A stretch of 64,000 nucleotides of DNA from Lachnospiraceae bacterium (GTDB taxonomy: Bacteria > Bacillota > Clostridia > Lachnospirales > Lachnospiraceae). Each line of letters begins with the position of its first letter. Within the stretch, counting starts at the first letter, position 1. Positions 44,036 through 53,673 of the stretch are shown here, in pieces. The notes under the pieces were generated by a model. That model searched no databases. It had not been told where the DNA came from and saw nothing but the letters and a program-made list of their open reading frames with translations. Position numbers and translations under genes: made by a program. The stretch spans positions 1-64,000 of the forward strand of contig SVEZ01000012.1 of NCBI GenBank assembly GCA_015057115.1, written 5' to 3'.

Positions 44036-47000
44036 ATGCGAAAAACGAAACGATTTGTGGGAGTGTTGCTGAGTTTTATGTTGATCCTGGCAGGATTTCC
44101 GCAGATGAAAGCAAAGGCTGCGGAGCCACAAAGTGTAGAATATCTGGACGAGGCAGGTGTGCGTCAGACTTGTACTGCGGCGTATGCAGTAGATGCTGTC
44201 GCTAACGAATGGGGTATTAGCGAGACAACAACCTGGCTTTTTGTAAGCAGATCAATGGTTATCGAAGATATACGTCCTAGTGTGAAGGGAACCGTCAATC
44301 TGATTCTTTATGATGGGGCGGAATTAGTGGTACGAAAGGGTATTACAGTGTCTGTCGGCAATGCACTTAATATCTTTTGCCAGAGTGCGGGAACCGGACA
44401 ACTTTTGGCAGGGGGGCATTATGAAGGGGGGACTTTGCAAATCGATTGTGAGAATGGTTTTGCCGGAATCGGAGGTTCGTATAGGACATCCACGGGAAAT
44501 ATTGCCATTAATGGCGGAGTGATCACCGCTGCGGGTGGAAGCATGGGAGCCGGAATTGGTGGCGGATTGGAAGAAGCAGGTGGAAATATCACCATTAACG
44601 GGGGAACAGTCAACGCTATCAGTAAGGAATTCGGAGCCGGAATCGGAGGCGGTCAAAAAGGAGCGGGAGGTACTATAACCATCAAAGGTGGAAGGGTTAG
44701 CGCTACCGGAAAATCCTTGGGAGCCGGAATCGGAGGTGGCGATCAAGGTGAGGGAGGAACCATTACTATAACCAAGGGAGAAGTTACAGCTACCGGTGGA
44801 GAGTATGGAGCCGGAATCGGAGGCGGTTCCTTGAAAGCCGGAGGAACGATAAATATTGATGGGGGAACGATCACTGCCAATGGAGGAACAAGCAGTGCGG
44901 GAATCGGCGGTGGCTCCATTGGAGCAGGTGGGAATATAACAATTACCGGAGGAGAGGTTACCGCTACTGGAACAACATACGGAGCCGGGATCGGGGGCGG
45001 ACATGAAGGAGAAGGAGGAAATATCACCATCAGTGGAGGAAACGTTACAGCCCAAGGTGGTGATGGTACCGGAATTGGTGATGGAGGAGCCGGAATTGGT
45101 GGCGGATACAATAAAGCCGGCGGCACCATCACTATCAGTGAAGGAACAGTTACCGCCACCGGAGGAGGCGGCGCAGCCGGAATCGGAGGCGGAGCCAACG
45201 GAACCGGAGGAAACATAACGATTAACGGAGGAACGGTTTCTGCGACGGGTGGTGATGATCAAAACAGAGCCTATAGCGGAGCTGGAATCGGTGGCGGAGA
45301 TTCCGGTGCTGGTGAAACCATCAACATTAGCGGTGGAGAGGTTACCGCCACCGGAGGGCTTTGGGGAGCCGGAATTGGAGGCGGATGCGAAGGCAGCGGA
45401 GGAAATGTTACCATCACCGGAGGAAACGTCATAGCCACCGGAGGCAGGGTTGCTATGGGAATCGGCGCCGGAGATGGCGGAAATTCACAGGGTACCCTTA
45501 CGGTTGCGCCTTCGTCCAGGGTGTTTGCAGATATAAATCCGATTGTTGGCATGCCCTCAAACCTGGAGAAATCAGCAAATGGTGATAATAAGATTGATGA
45601 AATTAATCTTTGCCAATACATGAAGGTAGTGAATGCATATAAATATCTGGATTGGGATGAGACCGATAAAAAAACAGTTGAAAAGATGATTTCCTTTAGC
45701 AGTTGTTCCAACGTGGCTGCAGGGGAAAGTGCATGGAACAATGGATGGTATGTGGTAAAGGAAGACGTGGTAATTGACCATAGAGTTACCGTTACCGGTA
45801 TGGTTCACCTGCTGCTTTGCGACGGGGCAACCTTAATAGCGAAAAAGGGAATAACCGTTGCGGATAGAAATTCGCTTACGATTTACGGGCAGAGTGAAGG
45901 AGATGGTCTACTGTGTGCCGGAATATATAGTGAGTCCGGGCAGCTGATGCCAGTCTGCGATTCATATAATGCCGGAATCGGTGGAGGAAATGGAGAAAAC
46001 GGGGGAAACATAACCGTCCATGGCGGAGAGGTCTATGCTTGCGGTGGAGAGTATGCAGCCGGGATTGGCGGCGGATTCGGTGGCGCAGGAGGAACATTTC
46101 GTATTAGCGGAGGACAGGTTTGCGGGTATGGCGGTAATCTGGCAGCCGGAATCGGCGGTGGCGGAAACGGCGGAGCCGGAGGAACCATAAATATATTTGG
46201 TGGTAGTATTGAGGCAGTCGGAGGCGCAGGCGCAGCCGGAATCGGTGGTGGATATAACGGGGATGGAGGTAGGATAGATATTAGCAGTGGGGAAGTTATT
46301 GCTTTAGGAGGAGACTATGGAGGGTATGCCATCGGTTGTGGATGCCCCGAGGAAGGAACCCGTTTAACTGCCAACATATCCTTTGGAGAGGTTAAGGTTT
46401 CCATTTTTGATGGTACTACAAATGAAAAAAAACCACAGAAGGCGTCTGACCGGCTTGCGGCTTGTGCATACGGCCGCGTTTCCGTGGAACCCTGTGCGCA
46501 TGATTCAAAAGTAGGAAATAGTTGTAAATACTGTGGTTGCCAGCTGGGGGGCAGCACAGGCGGAGAGATTCCATTTATACCGGAGGAGATTATCACTTTT
46601 TGCACTGTGAAGTTCGATGCGGATGGCGGAAGTGCGGTATCCGATAAAACGGTAAAAAATGGAATGCCCATCGGCATGTTGCCGGTAACCACCAGGGAAG
46701 GGTTTGTCTTTGACGGCTGGTATGACGGGGAAACCAAATGGACGGAAGAGACGAGGGTTTCTCAGGACGTAACCCTGAAGGCCCACTGGATTGAAGATAA
46801 AACGATTCTTACAGAGGACATGGTGACCTTAGCTTTTGAAAAGAAAATGTATTCCGGTAAAAAGATAAAGCCTCAGGTTACAGTGAAAAAGGATGAACTG
46901 ATTTTGCAACCGGATATAGACTATTCGGTGACCTATGAAAATAATAAAAACATCGGAAGGGCAAGGGTTATCATTACCGGTCTTGGAAAATATACGGGTA

Positions 47001-47461
47001 CTGTGGAGAAAACCTTTGAAATTACTCCTCCGAAGGCAGGAAGTGAGTTTACCCGCAATAACAATTTATATCGTATTGTGGATGCGGAGAAACATACCGT
47101 TTCCTTCTGTGGCACAATGGGAAGGGGCAGGATTTTCACAAGAAATTCCATCATGATTGGTGGCGTTTCATATAGTGTAACGGAAATCGCAAAGAAAGCC
47201 CTTTACAAGAAGGAGGGCATAACAACTCTGGTTATCGGTAAAAAGGTGGTGCGGATTGGAGAAAAAGCCCTATACGGATGCCGGAATCTTAAAAAGCTTA
47301 CTTTTAAAACAACCTTACTTAAGGCGAAAACAGTGGGAGAAAATGCTTTTGGCAGGCTTTCGGGAAAACTTCGGGTGGAAGTCCCGGAAGAAATGAAAGA
47401 AAAATATGCGAGGTTCTTTTATAAGAAAGGGCTTGCGAAGTCCATCGGACTAAACGAATAG
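44036..47461 (+). CDS. Secreted repeat surface protein 1 (beta-helix-type GAGIGGG repeats, InlB-B repeat, Ig-like, BspA-like end)
   Basis: 1141 residues. Signal peptide (KRFVGVLLSFMLILAGFPQ). Two blocks of about 28-29-residue repeats follow, at about 141-481 and 645-771. Each contains GAGIGGG, then a G-x-G-G-x-I-x-I strand and V-x-A-x-G-G; the regular strands suggest a right-handed beta-helix. A Cys motif CAHDSKVGNSCKYCGC (about 820) precedes an InlB B-repeat (CTVKFDADGGSAVSDKTV... FDGWYDGETKW). An Ig-like module (YSGKKIKPQVTVKKDEL) and a BspA/LRR_5-type end (GVSYSVTEIAKKAL, VVRIGEKALYGCRNLKKL) follow. No LPxTG is seen. Start ATG 44036 follows CGGAGGA. It probably binds host or bacterial surface ligands. 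Confidence 0.88.
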   Translation: MRKTKRFVGVLLSFMLILAGFPQMKAKAAEPQSVEYLDEAGVRQTCTAAYAVDAVANEWGISETTTWLFVSRSMVIEDIRPSVKGTVNLILYDGAELVVRKGITVSVGNALNIFCQSAGTGQLLAGGHYEGGTLQIDCENGFAGIGGSYRTSTGNIAINGGVITAAGGSMGAGIGGGLEEAGGNITINGGTVNAISKEFGAGIGGGQKGAGGTITIKGGRVSATGKSLGAGIGGGDQGEGGTITITKGEVTATGGEYGAGIGGGSLKAGGTINIDGGTITANGGTSSAGIGGGSIGAGGNITITGGEVTATGTTYGAGIGGGHEGEGGNITISGGNVTAQGGDGTGIGDGGAGIGGGYNKAGGTITISEGTVTATGGGGAAGIGGGANGTGGNITINGGTVSATGGDDQNRAYSGAGIGGGDSGAGETINISGGEVTATGGLWGAGIGGGCEGSGGNVTITGGNVIATGGRVAMGIGAGDGGNSQGTLTVAPSSRVFADINPIVGMPSNLEKSANGDNKIDEINLCQYMKVVNAYKYLDWDETDKKTVEKMISFSSCSNVAAGESAWNNGWYVVKEDVVIDHRVTVTGMVHLLLCDGATLIAKKGITVADRNSLTIYGQSEGDGLLCAGIYSESGQLMPVCDSYNAGIGGGNGENGGNITVHGGEVYACGGEYAAGIGGGFGGAGGTFRISGGQVCGYGGNLAAGIGGGGNGGAGGTINIFGGSIEAVGGAGAAGIGGGYNGDGGRIDISSGEVIALGGDYGGYAIGCGCPEEGTRLTANISFGEVKVSIFDGTTNEKKPQKASDRLAACAYGRVSVEPCAHDSKVGNSCKYCGCQLGGSTGGEIPFIPEEIITFCTVKFDADGGSAVSDKTVKNGMPIGMLPVTTREGFVFDGWYDGETKWTEETRVSQDVTLKAHWIEDKTILTEDMVTLAFEKKMYSGKKIKPQVTVKKDELILQPDIDYSVTYENNKNIGRARVIITGLGKYTGTVEKTFEITPPKAGSEFTRNNNLYRIVDAEKHTVSFCGTMGRGRIFTRNSIMIGGVSYSVTEIAKKALYKKEGITTLVIGKKVVRIGEKALYGCRNLKKLTFKTTLLKAKTVGENAFGRLSGKLRVEVPEEMKEKYARFFYKKGLAKSIGLNE

Positions 47462-47475
47462 CGGAGGATGAAAAG

Positions 47476-50406
47476 ATGAGAAAAATGAAGCATATTTTGG
47501 GAGTACTATTAAGCATACTTTTGGTTTTGAGCGAATTCCCACAAATGACAGTAAAAGCTTCCGAACCCCAAAGCATCCAGTATCTGGATTCTCAGGGACA
47601 AACGCAGACTTGCAGTGAGGCAAACCCTGTTAGTGAAGGTAATTGGGGGGGAGCTGCATGCGAAACATGGTTGTACGCGGATGGAAGCACAAAAATCGAA
47701 GATACACGCATCGAGGTACAGGGAACGGTGAACCTGATTCTTTGTGATGGAGCAACACTGGAGGTACGAAAAGGTATTACGGTATCTACAGGAAATACGC
47801 TTAACATTTTTTGTCAGAGTGGGAAAACAGGACGACTCTTGGCAGGAGTATATTATGATGGGGATGCGCTGAGAGCTGGTTGCACCTTTAATGGAGCCGG
47901 AATCGGAGGTAAAGACAGAGAAGCCGGAGGAACTATAACCATTTATGGAGGAAGTATTACAGCCAATGGTGGTGAGTATGGAGCCGGAATCGGAGGTGGA
48001 TTCGGAGAAGCCGGAGGAACCATAACCATTTATGGAGGAAGTATTACAGCCAATGGTGGTGAGTATGGAGCCGGAATCGGAGGTAAAGACAGAGAAGCCG
48101 GAGGAACCATAACCATTTATGGAGGAAGTATTACAGCCAATGGTGGTGGGAGTGGAGCCGGAATCGGAGGCGGAAAACAAGGAGCCGGAGAAACCATCAT
48201 CATTAGCGGAGGCGAAGTGAACGCTAGCGGAGGAACATATGGAGCAGGAATTGGTGGTGGAACTTTCGGCAATGGAGGAAACGTTACCATCACCGGCGGA
48301 AACGTCACGGCTGCCGGCGGAGAGGATGCATTAGCAATCGGAGCCGGTACCGATGGTATGAACGGTACACTTACAGTTGCGGCTATGTCCCTGGTGTTTG
48401 CGGGTATACAACCTTTTACCGGTATGCCTTCGCGCCTGAAGATAGAAGCGAATACGGAAAATGAGATTGATGAAGCTGACCTTCGTCAATACATGCGTAT
48501 AGTGAATTCATTCAGCTATATGGAATGGGATGAGAGTAGTAAAGAAATGGTTGAGAAAACGCTTCCCTGCAGTATGTGCAATACAGTAGAGGCAAGTTCC
48601 GCTTCCTGGGATAATGGATGGTATGTGGTTTTGCAGGACACCGTGATTGAAAACAGGGTTATCTGCACAGGAAATGTTCGGCTGTTGCTTTGCGACGGGG
48701 TAACATTGGTAGCTAAAAAGGGAATAACTGTTGCAGATGGAAAATCTTTTAAAGTATATGGCCAGAGTGAAGGAAATGGCAAACTCTTGGCAGGAGTATA
48801 TTATGATGGGAATGCGTTGCAAGTTGATTGCACCTCTAATTGTGCCGGAATCGGAGGTGAATTCGGAGGAGCCGGAGGAACTATAACCATTTACGGGGGA
48901 ACTATTACAGCCAATGGTGGAAACGGTGGAGCCGGAATCGGAGGTGGAAACAATGGAGCCGGAGGAACGATAAACATTTACGGGGGAACCATCACTGCCA
49001 ATGGTGGTGAGCATGGAGCCGGAATCGGAGGTGGAGACGGAGGAGCCGGAGGAACGATAAACATTTATGGAGGAACCATTACTGCCAATGGTGGTGAGCA
49101 TGGAGCCGGAATCGGAGGTGGAAACAATGGAGCCGGAGGAACGATAAACATTTATGGAGGAACTATTACAGCCAATGGTGGTGAGCTTGGAGCCGGAATC
49201 GGAGGAGGCATCGATGGAAACGGAGGAACCATAACCATTTATGGAGGAACAATTACAGCCAATGGTGGTGTGTATGGAGCTGGAATCGGTAATGGTTATA
49301 ACGCCGCGGAGGTGAGTACGCTGTCCCTGGAAGCTGTCAAGGTTACAGCCGGCAATAGTGTAGAATATGCAACACTTATGACAGCATCCGAACGGGTTGC
49401 TGCCTGCGCAAATGAATATGTCAAAGTGGAACCCTGCGTTCATGATTCTAAAATAGGAAATGAATGTAAATATTGTGGTTGTCAATTGGGTGGCGGCGGT
49501 ACAGGCGGAACAGTTCCCTTTATTCCGGTGCATGTTACCCGTTATTGCACCGTGACGTTTGATGTAGACGGCGGAAGTGCGGTATCCGATAAAACGGTAA
49601 AAAAAGGAATGCCCATCGGCATGTTGCCGGTAACCGTTAGAGAAGGATATACTTTTGAGGGTTGGTATGATGGAGAAACAAGGTGGACAGAAGATACGAT
49701 CGTTTCCCAGGATATAACTCTGAAGGCCCATTGGATTGAGAATAGAATTACTCTAACAGAAGATATGGTGACCTTGGCTTTTACCGGGCAAATGTATTCC
49801 GGTAAAAAGATAGAGCCGCAGGTTACAGTGAAAAAGGATGAACTGATTTTGCAACCGGATATAGACTATTCGGTGACCTATGAAAATAATAAAAACATCG
49901 GAAGGGCAAGGGTTATCATTACCGGTCTTGGAAAATATACGGGTACTGTGGAGAAAACCTTTGAAATCACCCCTCCGAAGGCAGGAAGTGAGTTTACCCG
50001 TAATAACAATTTATATCGCATTGTGGATGCGGAGAAACATACCGTTTCCTTCTGTGGCACAATGGGAAGGGGCAGGATTGTCACAGGAAATTCCATCATG
50101 ATTGGTGGCGTTTCATATAGTGTAACGGAAATCGCAAAGAAAGCCCTTTACAAGAAGGAGGGAATAACAACTCTGGTTATCGGTAAAAAGGTGGCGCGGA
50201 TTGGAGAAAAAGCCCTATACGGATGCCGGAATCTTAAAAAGCTTACTTTTAAAACAACCTTACTTAAGGCAAAAACAGTGGGAGAAAACGCTTTTGGCAG
50301 GCTTTCAAACAGACTATATGTGAAAGTTCTATCCCAAATGAAAAAGTATTACGGCAGATTTTTTTACAGAAAAGGTCTTGATAAATCCGTGGTGATAAAC
50401 GATTAA
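47476..50406 (+). CDS. Secreted repeat surface protein 2, tandem paralogue
   Basis: 976 residues, same plan as the preceding gene: signal peptide (HILGVLLSILLVLSEFPQ), GAGIGGG repeat blocks at about 138-291 and 453-608, Cys motif CVHDSKIGNECKYCGC, InlB-B repeat, Ig-like module and BspA-like end. Many repeats here are exact 29-residue, 87-base units such as GAGIGGGNNGAGGTINIYGG, clearer than in the first gene. The stretch from about 49793 to 50307 is nearly identical in DNA to 46850-47362 of the first gene, while the repeat parts differ in number and sequence. It starts 14 bases after the first gene's stop with its own GGAGG, so the two are co-transcribed. A terminator follows. Confidence 0.88.
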   Translation: MRKMKHILGVLLSILLVLSEFPQMTVKASEPQSIQYLDSQGQTQTCSEANPVSEGNWGGAACETWLYADGSTKIEDTRIEVQGTVNLILCDGATLEVRKGITVSTGNTLNIFCQSGKTGRLLAGVYYDGDALRAGCTFNGAGIGGKDREAGGTITIYGGSITANGGEYGAGIGGGFGEAGGTITIYGGSITANGGEYGAGIGGKDREAGGTITIYGGSITANGGGSGAGIGGGKQGAGETIIISGGEVNASGGTYGAGIGGGTFGNGGNVTITGGNVTAAGGEDALAIGAGTDGMNGTLTVAAMSLVFAGIQPFTGMPSRLKIEANTENEIDEADLRQYMRIVNSFSYMEWDESSKEMVEKTLPCSMCNTVEASSASWDNGWYVVLQDTVIENRVICTGNVRLLLCDGVTLVAKKGITVADGKSFKVYGQSEGNGKLLAGVYYDGNALQVDCTSNCAGIGGEFGGAGGTITIYGGTITANGGNGGAGIGGGNNGAGGTINIYGGTITANGGEHGAGIGGGDGGAGGTINIYGGTITANGGEHGAGIGGGNNGAGGTINIYGGTITANGGELGAGIGGGIDGNGGTITIYGGTITANGGVYGAGIGNGYNAAEVSTLSLEAVKVTAGNSVEYATLMTASERVAACANEYVKVEPCVHDSKIGNECKYCGCQLGGGGTGGTVPFIPVHVTRYCTVTFDVDGGSAVSDKTVKKGMPIGMLPVTVREGYTFEGWYDGETRWTEDTIVSQDITLKAHWIENRITLTEDMVTLAFTGQMYSGKKIEPQVTVKKDELILQPDIDYSVTYENNKNIGRARVIITGLGKYTGTVEKTFEITPPKAGSEFTRNNNLYRIVDAEKHTVSFCGTMGRGRIVTGNSIMIGGVSYSVTEIAKKALYKKEGITTLVIGKKVARIGEKALYGCRNLKKLTFKTTLLKAKTVGENAFGRLSNRLYVKVLSQMKKYYGRFFYRKGLDKSVVIND
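47893..48240 (+). repeat. Tandem 87-base coding repeats, block 1
   Basis: Units begin GGAGCCGGAATCGGAGG at 47893, 47980, 48067 and 48154, exactly 87 bases (29 codons) apart. The first three are nearly identical in DNA, including silent positions, which indicates recent expansion. Confidence 0.9.
48841..49290 (+). repeat. Tandem 87-base coding repeats, block 2
   Basis: Units begin at 48841 (variant), 48928, 49015, 49102, 49189 and 49276, each 87 bases apart, with long identical stretches such as ACCATTACTGCCAATGGTGG. In-frame gain or loss of units by slippage would alter the predicted beta-helix length. Confidence 0.9.
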
Positions 50407-50430
50407 AACAGCATGCCGGGCATCGGCAGG

Positions 50431-50461
50431 AGCCCCCAATTCGAAGGAGTTGGGGGCTTTT
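50431..50461 (+). terminator. Rho-independent terminator after the surface-protein pair
   Basis: AGCCCCCAA (50431-50439), ten-base loop, TTGGGGGCT (50450-50458), then T-rich sequence. Confidence 0.88.
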
Positions 50462-50551
50462 ACTGCGCAGTGGTAAAGCTGAATTCGCACAATTCAGAAC
50501 AATATATATAATCTATTGTAATATTGAAAATCATAAAAATAATTTGAGGTA

Positions 50552-50581
50552 TTGACAAATAACATGACGAAACTGTAAAAT
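50552..50581 (+). promoter_or_regulatory. Promoter of the oligopeptide transport operon
   Basis: TTGACA (50552-50557), 18 bases, TAAAAT (50576-50581). It is followed by about 90 bases of leader containing an inverted repeat. Confidence 0.65.
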
Positions 50582-50590
50582 TGATTAAGA

Positions 50591-50649
50591 GTTGGTGAAC
50601 GAAATGTAACGCGCGCAAGGAATAGAATTCATATTTCGTTTACAAACCA
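50591..50649 (+). promoter_or_regulatory. Imperfect inverted repeat in the opp leader
   Basis: TTGGTGAACGAAAT near 50592 is complementary, with a four-base bulge, to ATTTCGTTTACAAACCA ending near 50648. The intervening loop is about 25 bases. It may be an RNA hairpin or an operator; nothing more can be said. Confidence 0.35.
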
Positions 50650-50678
50650 CCAAAAAGTAAAGATTGGGGGACAGAAAC

Positions 50679-51611
50679 ATGGCGAAATACGTCATCAAAA
50701 GACTCGTTGTAGCAGTTTTCACGATTCTGGTTATTGCCAGCCTGACCTTTTTGCTTATGAATGCCGTTCCAGGAAGCCCGTTCTTAACGGAGCACGGTGT
50801 CAGTGATGAGACCATGGAAGCGTTGGAAGCGAAATATGGAATGGATAAACCTTTACCGGTGCAGCTTAAGAATTATCTGGTGGGCTTTGTGCAGGGAGAC
50901 ATGGGAGTATCCATTAAACTGCAGAAGAATCGTTCTGTAAGCGAGATTATTTTTGATAAGTTTCCGGTTTCCGTAAAGGTTGGTGTTTGGGCATTGATCT
51001 GGGCGGTAACCGTTGGAATTGTTCTTGGATGTCTGGCGGCACATTATCGCGGGCGGCTTTTGGACAGCATTCTAAGAATTGTAGCTACCGTGGGAGTGGC
51101 TATACCGGGATTCGTAGTTGCATCCCTGCTGTTGATTGTATTTGGCGTAAAGCTGAAGCTTTTACCCACATCCGGTCTGGATGGCTGGCAAAGTTATTTA
51201 ATGCCCGCCTTTGCACTGGGGTTCTATCCCATGTGTTATATTGCAAGACTTACGAGATCCAGTATGCTGGATGTCATTCATCAGGACTATATCCGAACAG
51301 CCAAGGCGAAGGGATTGAATACCAAGAAGATTATTTTCAAGCATGCTTTAAGGAATTCGTTGATACCGGTTGTTACTTATCTGGGACCATTGATTGCCTA
51401 TTTGGTAACCGGTGGCTTCGTAGTGGAAACGGTATTTGCAATTCCGGGATTGGGACGCTATTTTGTGCAGAGCATTACAGCACGTGACTATCCAATCATA
51501 ATGGGAACCACCATTTTACTTGCAACCTTATTGGTTATCATGATGGTTGTTGTAGATATTGTCTACAAGATCGTGGATCCAAGAATTCAGTTAGGAAAGG
51601 GTGGGGACTAA
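50679..51611 (+). CDS. oppB: Oligopeptide/dipeptide ABC transporter permease (OppB/DppB)
   Basis: 310 residues with six hydrophobic helices. The start MAKYVIKRLVVAVFTILVI and the N-terminal NAVPGSPF are OppB/DppB hallmarks, and the coupling motif DYIRTAKAKGLNTKKIIFKHALRNSLIPV (EAA loop, broken here for length: the key part is RTAKAKGL) contacts the ATPase. The C-terminus has DIVYKIVDPRIQ. Start ATG 50679 is chosen after TGGGGGA; an in-frame TTG at 50664 lies upstream. First gene of the opp operon, followed after one base by oppC. It forms half of the membrane channel importing peptides. Confidence 0.95.
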   Translation: MAKYVIKRLVVAVFTILVIASLTFLLMNAVPGSPFLTEHGVSDETMEALEAKYGMDKPLPVQLKNYLVGFVQGDMGVSIKLQKNRSVSEIIFDKFPVSVKVGVWALIWAVTVGIVLGCLAAHYRGRLLDSILRIVATVGVAIPGFVVASLLLIVFGVKLKLLPTSGLDGWQSYLMPAFALGFYPMCYIARLTRSSMLDVIHQDYIRTAKAKGLNTKKIIFKHALRNSLIPVVTYLGPLIAYLVTGGFVVETVFAIPGLGRYFVQSITARDYPIIMGTTILLATLLVIMMVVVDIVYKIVDPRIQLGKGGD

Positions 51612-51612
51612 G

Positions 51613-52653
51613 ATGGAAAAAGAAAGAGTACTTACGCAGGAAGATTTCCGGCTCGCAACAGAAGAAGAGAAGCAGAGTGTGGTTGTGGAACGTGAGATAA
51701 CATCCTTCTGGAAAGAAGCCTGGGGACGCTTAAAGGCTAATAAGGTGGCCATGGTTGCACTGGTAGTTATCATTATATACATACTGGCAGCCTTCGTGGG
51801 TCCGGCATTTATTCCATATTCTTACTCGGAGCAAATCCGTGGGGCAGAGAATTTAAAACCGCTGACCTACGCACCGGTGGAAGAGATTGCCCGCGCAGAA
51901 GGACAGTCGGTATTCCCACACCTGATGGGAACCGACAGCTTGGGACGTGACCTTCTGGTTCGTATTTTATATGGAACCCGTGTATCCCTTGCCATTGGAG
52001 TAGTAGCATCCCTCATCGTGTTGGTAATCGGTTCCATTTACGGATCCATTGCCGGATACGTTGGAGGAAGGGTGGACATCATCATGATGCGTATTGTTGA
52101 TGTCATATATTCCGTACCGGAGATTTTGGTAGTTTTGCTTTTGCAGGTTGTTTTGTCAGAACCGTTAAAGACCTGGTTTTCAACGTCTCAGTCCGGTTTG
52201 GCGGAATTTATGAGTACACTGGGAGCAGGACTTATCAGTATCTTTATTACCTTCGGAGTATTGTATTGGGTTGGTATGGCGAGAATCATCCGTGGACAGG
52301 TGTTGATGCTGAAACAGCAGGAATACGTAACAGCAGCCAGGTCCATTGGTGCAAAGGGTAAGTTCATCATTAAGAAGCACTTGCTTCCCAACTGTGTAGG
52401 ACAGCTTATTGTAACTACCTGCCTGCAGATTCCGTCTGCAATATTCTTAGAGTCGTTCCTTTCCTTCTTAGGACTGGGAGTATCGGCACCCCTTGCAAGT
52501 TTGGGTTCTCTTGCCAGTGATGGATTGAAGGGTATTTATACCTATACTTACCGATTGATTATTCCGTCGGTGGTATTATCCATTATGATACTTGCATTGA
52601 ATTTATTTGGTGACGGCTTGCGTGATGCCTTAGATCCAAGACTGAAGAAGTAG
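51613..52653 (+). CDS. oppC: Oligopeptide/dipeptide ABC transporter permease (OppC/DppC)
   Basis: 346 residues. An N-terminal cytosolic tail leads to FWKEAWGRLKANKVAMVAL, the OppC_N motif, then a first helix and the extracytoplasmic segment HLMGTDSLGRDLLVRILYGT, diagnostic for OppC/DppC. The C-terminal five helices include YVTAARSIGAKGKFIIKKH (EAA loop) and LSFLGLGVSAPLASLG. Start ATG 51613 is one base after the oppB stop; GTGGGGA upstream serves as ribosome site. With OppB it forms the heterodimeric channel. Confidence 0.95.
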   Translation: MEKERVLTQEDFRLATEEEKQSVVVEREITSFWKEAWGRLKANKVAMVALVVIIIYILAAFVGPAFIPYSYSEQIRGAENLKPLTYAPVEEIARAEGQSVFPHLMGTDSLGRDLLVRILYGTRVSLAIGVVASLIVLVIGSIYGSIAGYVGGRVDIIMMRIVDVIYSVPEILVVLLLQVVLSEPLKTWFSTSQSGLAEFMSTLGAGLISIFITFGVLYWVGMARIIRGQVLMLKQQEYVTAARSIGAKGKFIIKKHLLPNCVGQLIVTTCLQIPSAIFLESFLSFLGLGVSAPLASLGSLASDGLKGIYTYTYRLIIPSVVLSIMILALNLFGDGLRDALDPRLKK

Positions 52654-52665
52654 GAGGAACGCAAT

Positions 52666-53673
52666 ATGGAAAAGACAAATCTGATAGAGGTAAAGGATTT
52701 AAGGGTATCCTTTTTTACGCCTGCCGGTGAGGTTAAGGCGGTAAACGGAATTTCTTATGATTTGGATTACGGCGAGGTAATGGGAATTGTAGGAGAGTCC
52801 GGAAGCGGTAAAAGTGTAGAGGCCTACTCCATCATCGGACTGCTTCAGAGTCCGGGACGAGTGGTAGGCGGAAGTATTGTAGTAGATGGCGAGGATGTTT
52901 TATCCTATGATGAGAAACGGATGCGGGAGTTTCGTGGAAATACGGTAAGTATGATTTTCCAGAACCCTATGACTTGTTTAAATCCGGTATATACCATTGG
53001 TAATCAGCTGATGGAAGCGGTTTTATGCCATGAGAATGTTCCGAAGGAAGAGGCAAGAAAGCGCGCCATGGAAATGCTTACTCTGGTAGGTATTAACAAT
53101 GTGGAGAAGCGAATGAGACAGTATCCCCACGAACTATCCGGCGGTATGAGACAGCGTGTTATGATTGCCATGGGTATGATTTGTAATCCGAAACTTTTGA
53201 TTGCAGATGAACCGACAACGGCGTTGGATGTAACCATTCAGGCACAGATTTTGGAACTGATGAAGGATTTGAAAGAGAAGATTAAGATGTCCTGTATCTT
53301 CATCACCCATAACCTGGGAGTGGTGGCAGAAATCTGTGATAAGGTTTCCGTTATGTACGGAGGCCGTATCGTAGAACAGGGATTGGTGGATGATGTATTT
53401 GAGAATCCGGCGCATCCCTATACCAGAGGACTTCTTCGTTCCATGCCCCGTGTAGATGCGGAAAGCTATGAACGACTTATTCCCATTGAAGGAACACCGG
53501 TGGATTTGCTGAATGCTCCAAAGGGATGTCCCTTTGCTCCCCGTTGTGAGAACTGCATGAAGATTTGCTTACGGGAGATGCCGGAATATACCACCGTGGG
53601 AGAGAAACACAGGTCAGCCTGCTGGCTGAATTCTATGAATAAGGTAGAAGGAGGCAAGACAGACAATGAGTAA
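52666..53673 (+). CDS. oppD: Oligopeptide ABC transporter ATP-binding protein (OppD)
   Basis: 335 residues. Walker A VGESGSGKSV, signature LSGGMRQRVMIAMG, Walker B LLIADEPTTALDVT and switch His FITHNLG. The C-terminal oligopeptide-transporter extension has HPYTRGLLRSMP and a Cys set (CPFAPRCENCMKIC ... ACW) that binds an iron-sulfur cluster in OppD/DppD relatives. The final bases overlap oppF by eight (ATGAGTAA). It energises peptide import with OppF. Confidence 0.96.
   Translation: MEKTNLIEVKDLRVSFFTPAGEVKAVNGISYDLDYGEVMGIVGESGSGKSVEAYSIIGLLQSPGRVVGGSIVVDGEDVLSYDEKRMREFRGNTVSMIFQNPMTCLNPVYTIGNQLMEAVLCHENVPKEEARKRAMEMLTLVGINNVEKRMRQYPHELSGGMRQRVMIAMGMICNPKLLIADEPTTALDVTIQAQILELMKDLKEKIKMSCIFITHNLGVVAEICDKVSVMYGGRIVEQGLVDDVFENPAHPYTRGLLRSMPRVDAESYERLIPIEGTPVDLLNAPKGCPFAPRCENCMKICLREMPEYTTVGEKHRSACWLNSMNKVEGGKTDNE

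Noticed and set aside
44324-45262. Long minus-strand open frame (about 310 codons) inside the first surface-protein gene, and similar ones at 47509-48180 and 48508-49731
   Set aside because: They mirror the glycine-rich repeats read in reverse, giving Ser/Thr/Cys or Pro-rich nonsense with no ribosome site or known domain.
44460-49300. Regularly spaced repeats that could suggest a CRISPR array
   Set aside because: The repeats are coding, in frame, 84-87 bases apart and without unique spacers; no cas genes are present.
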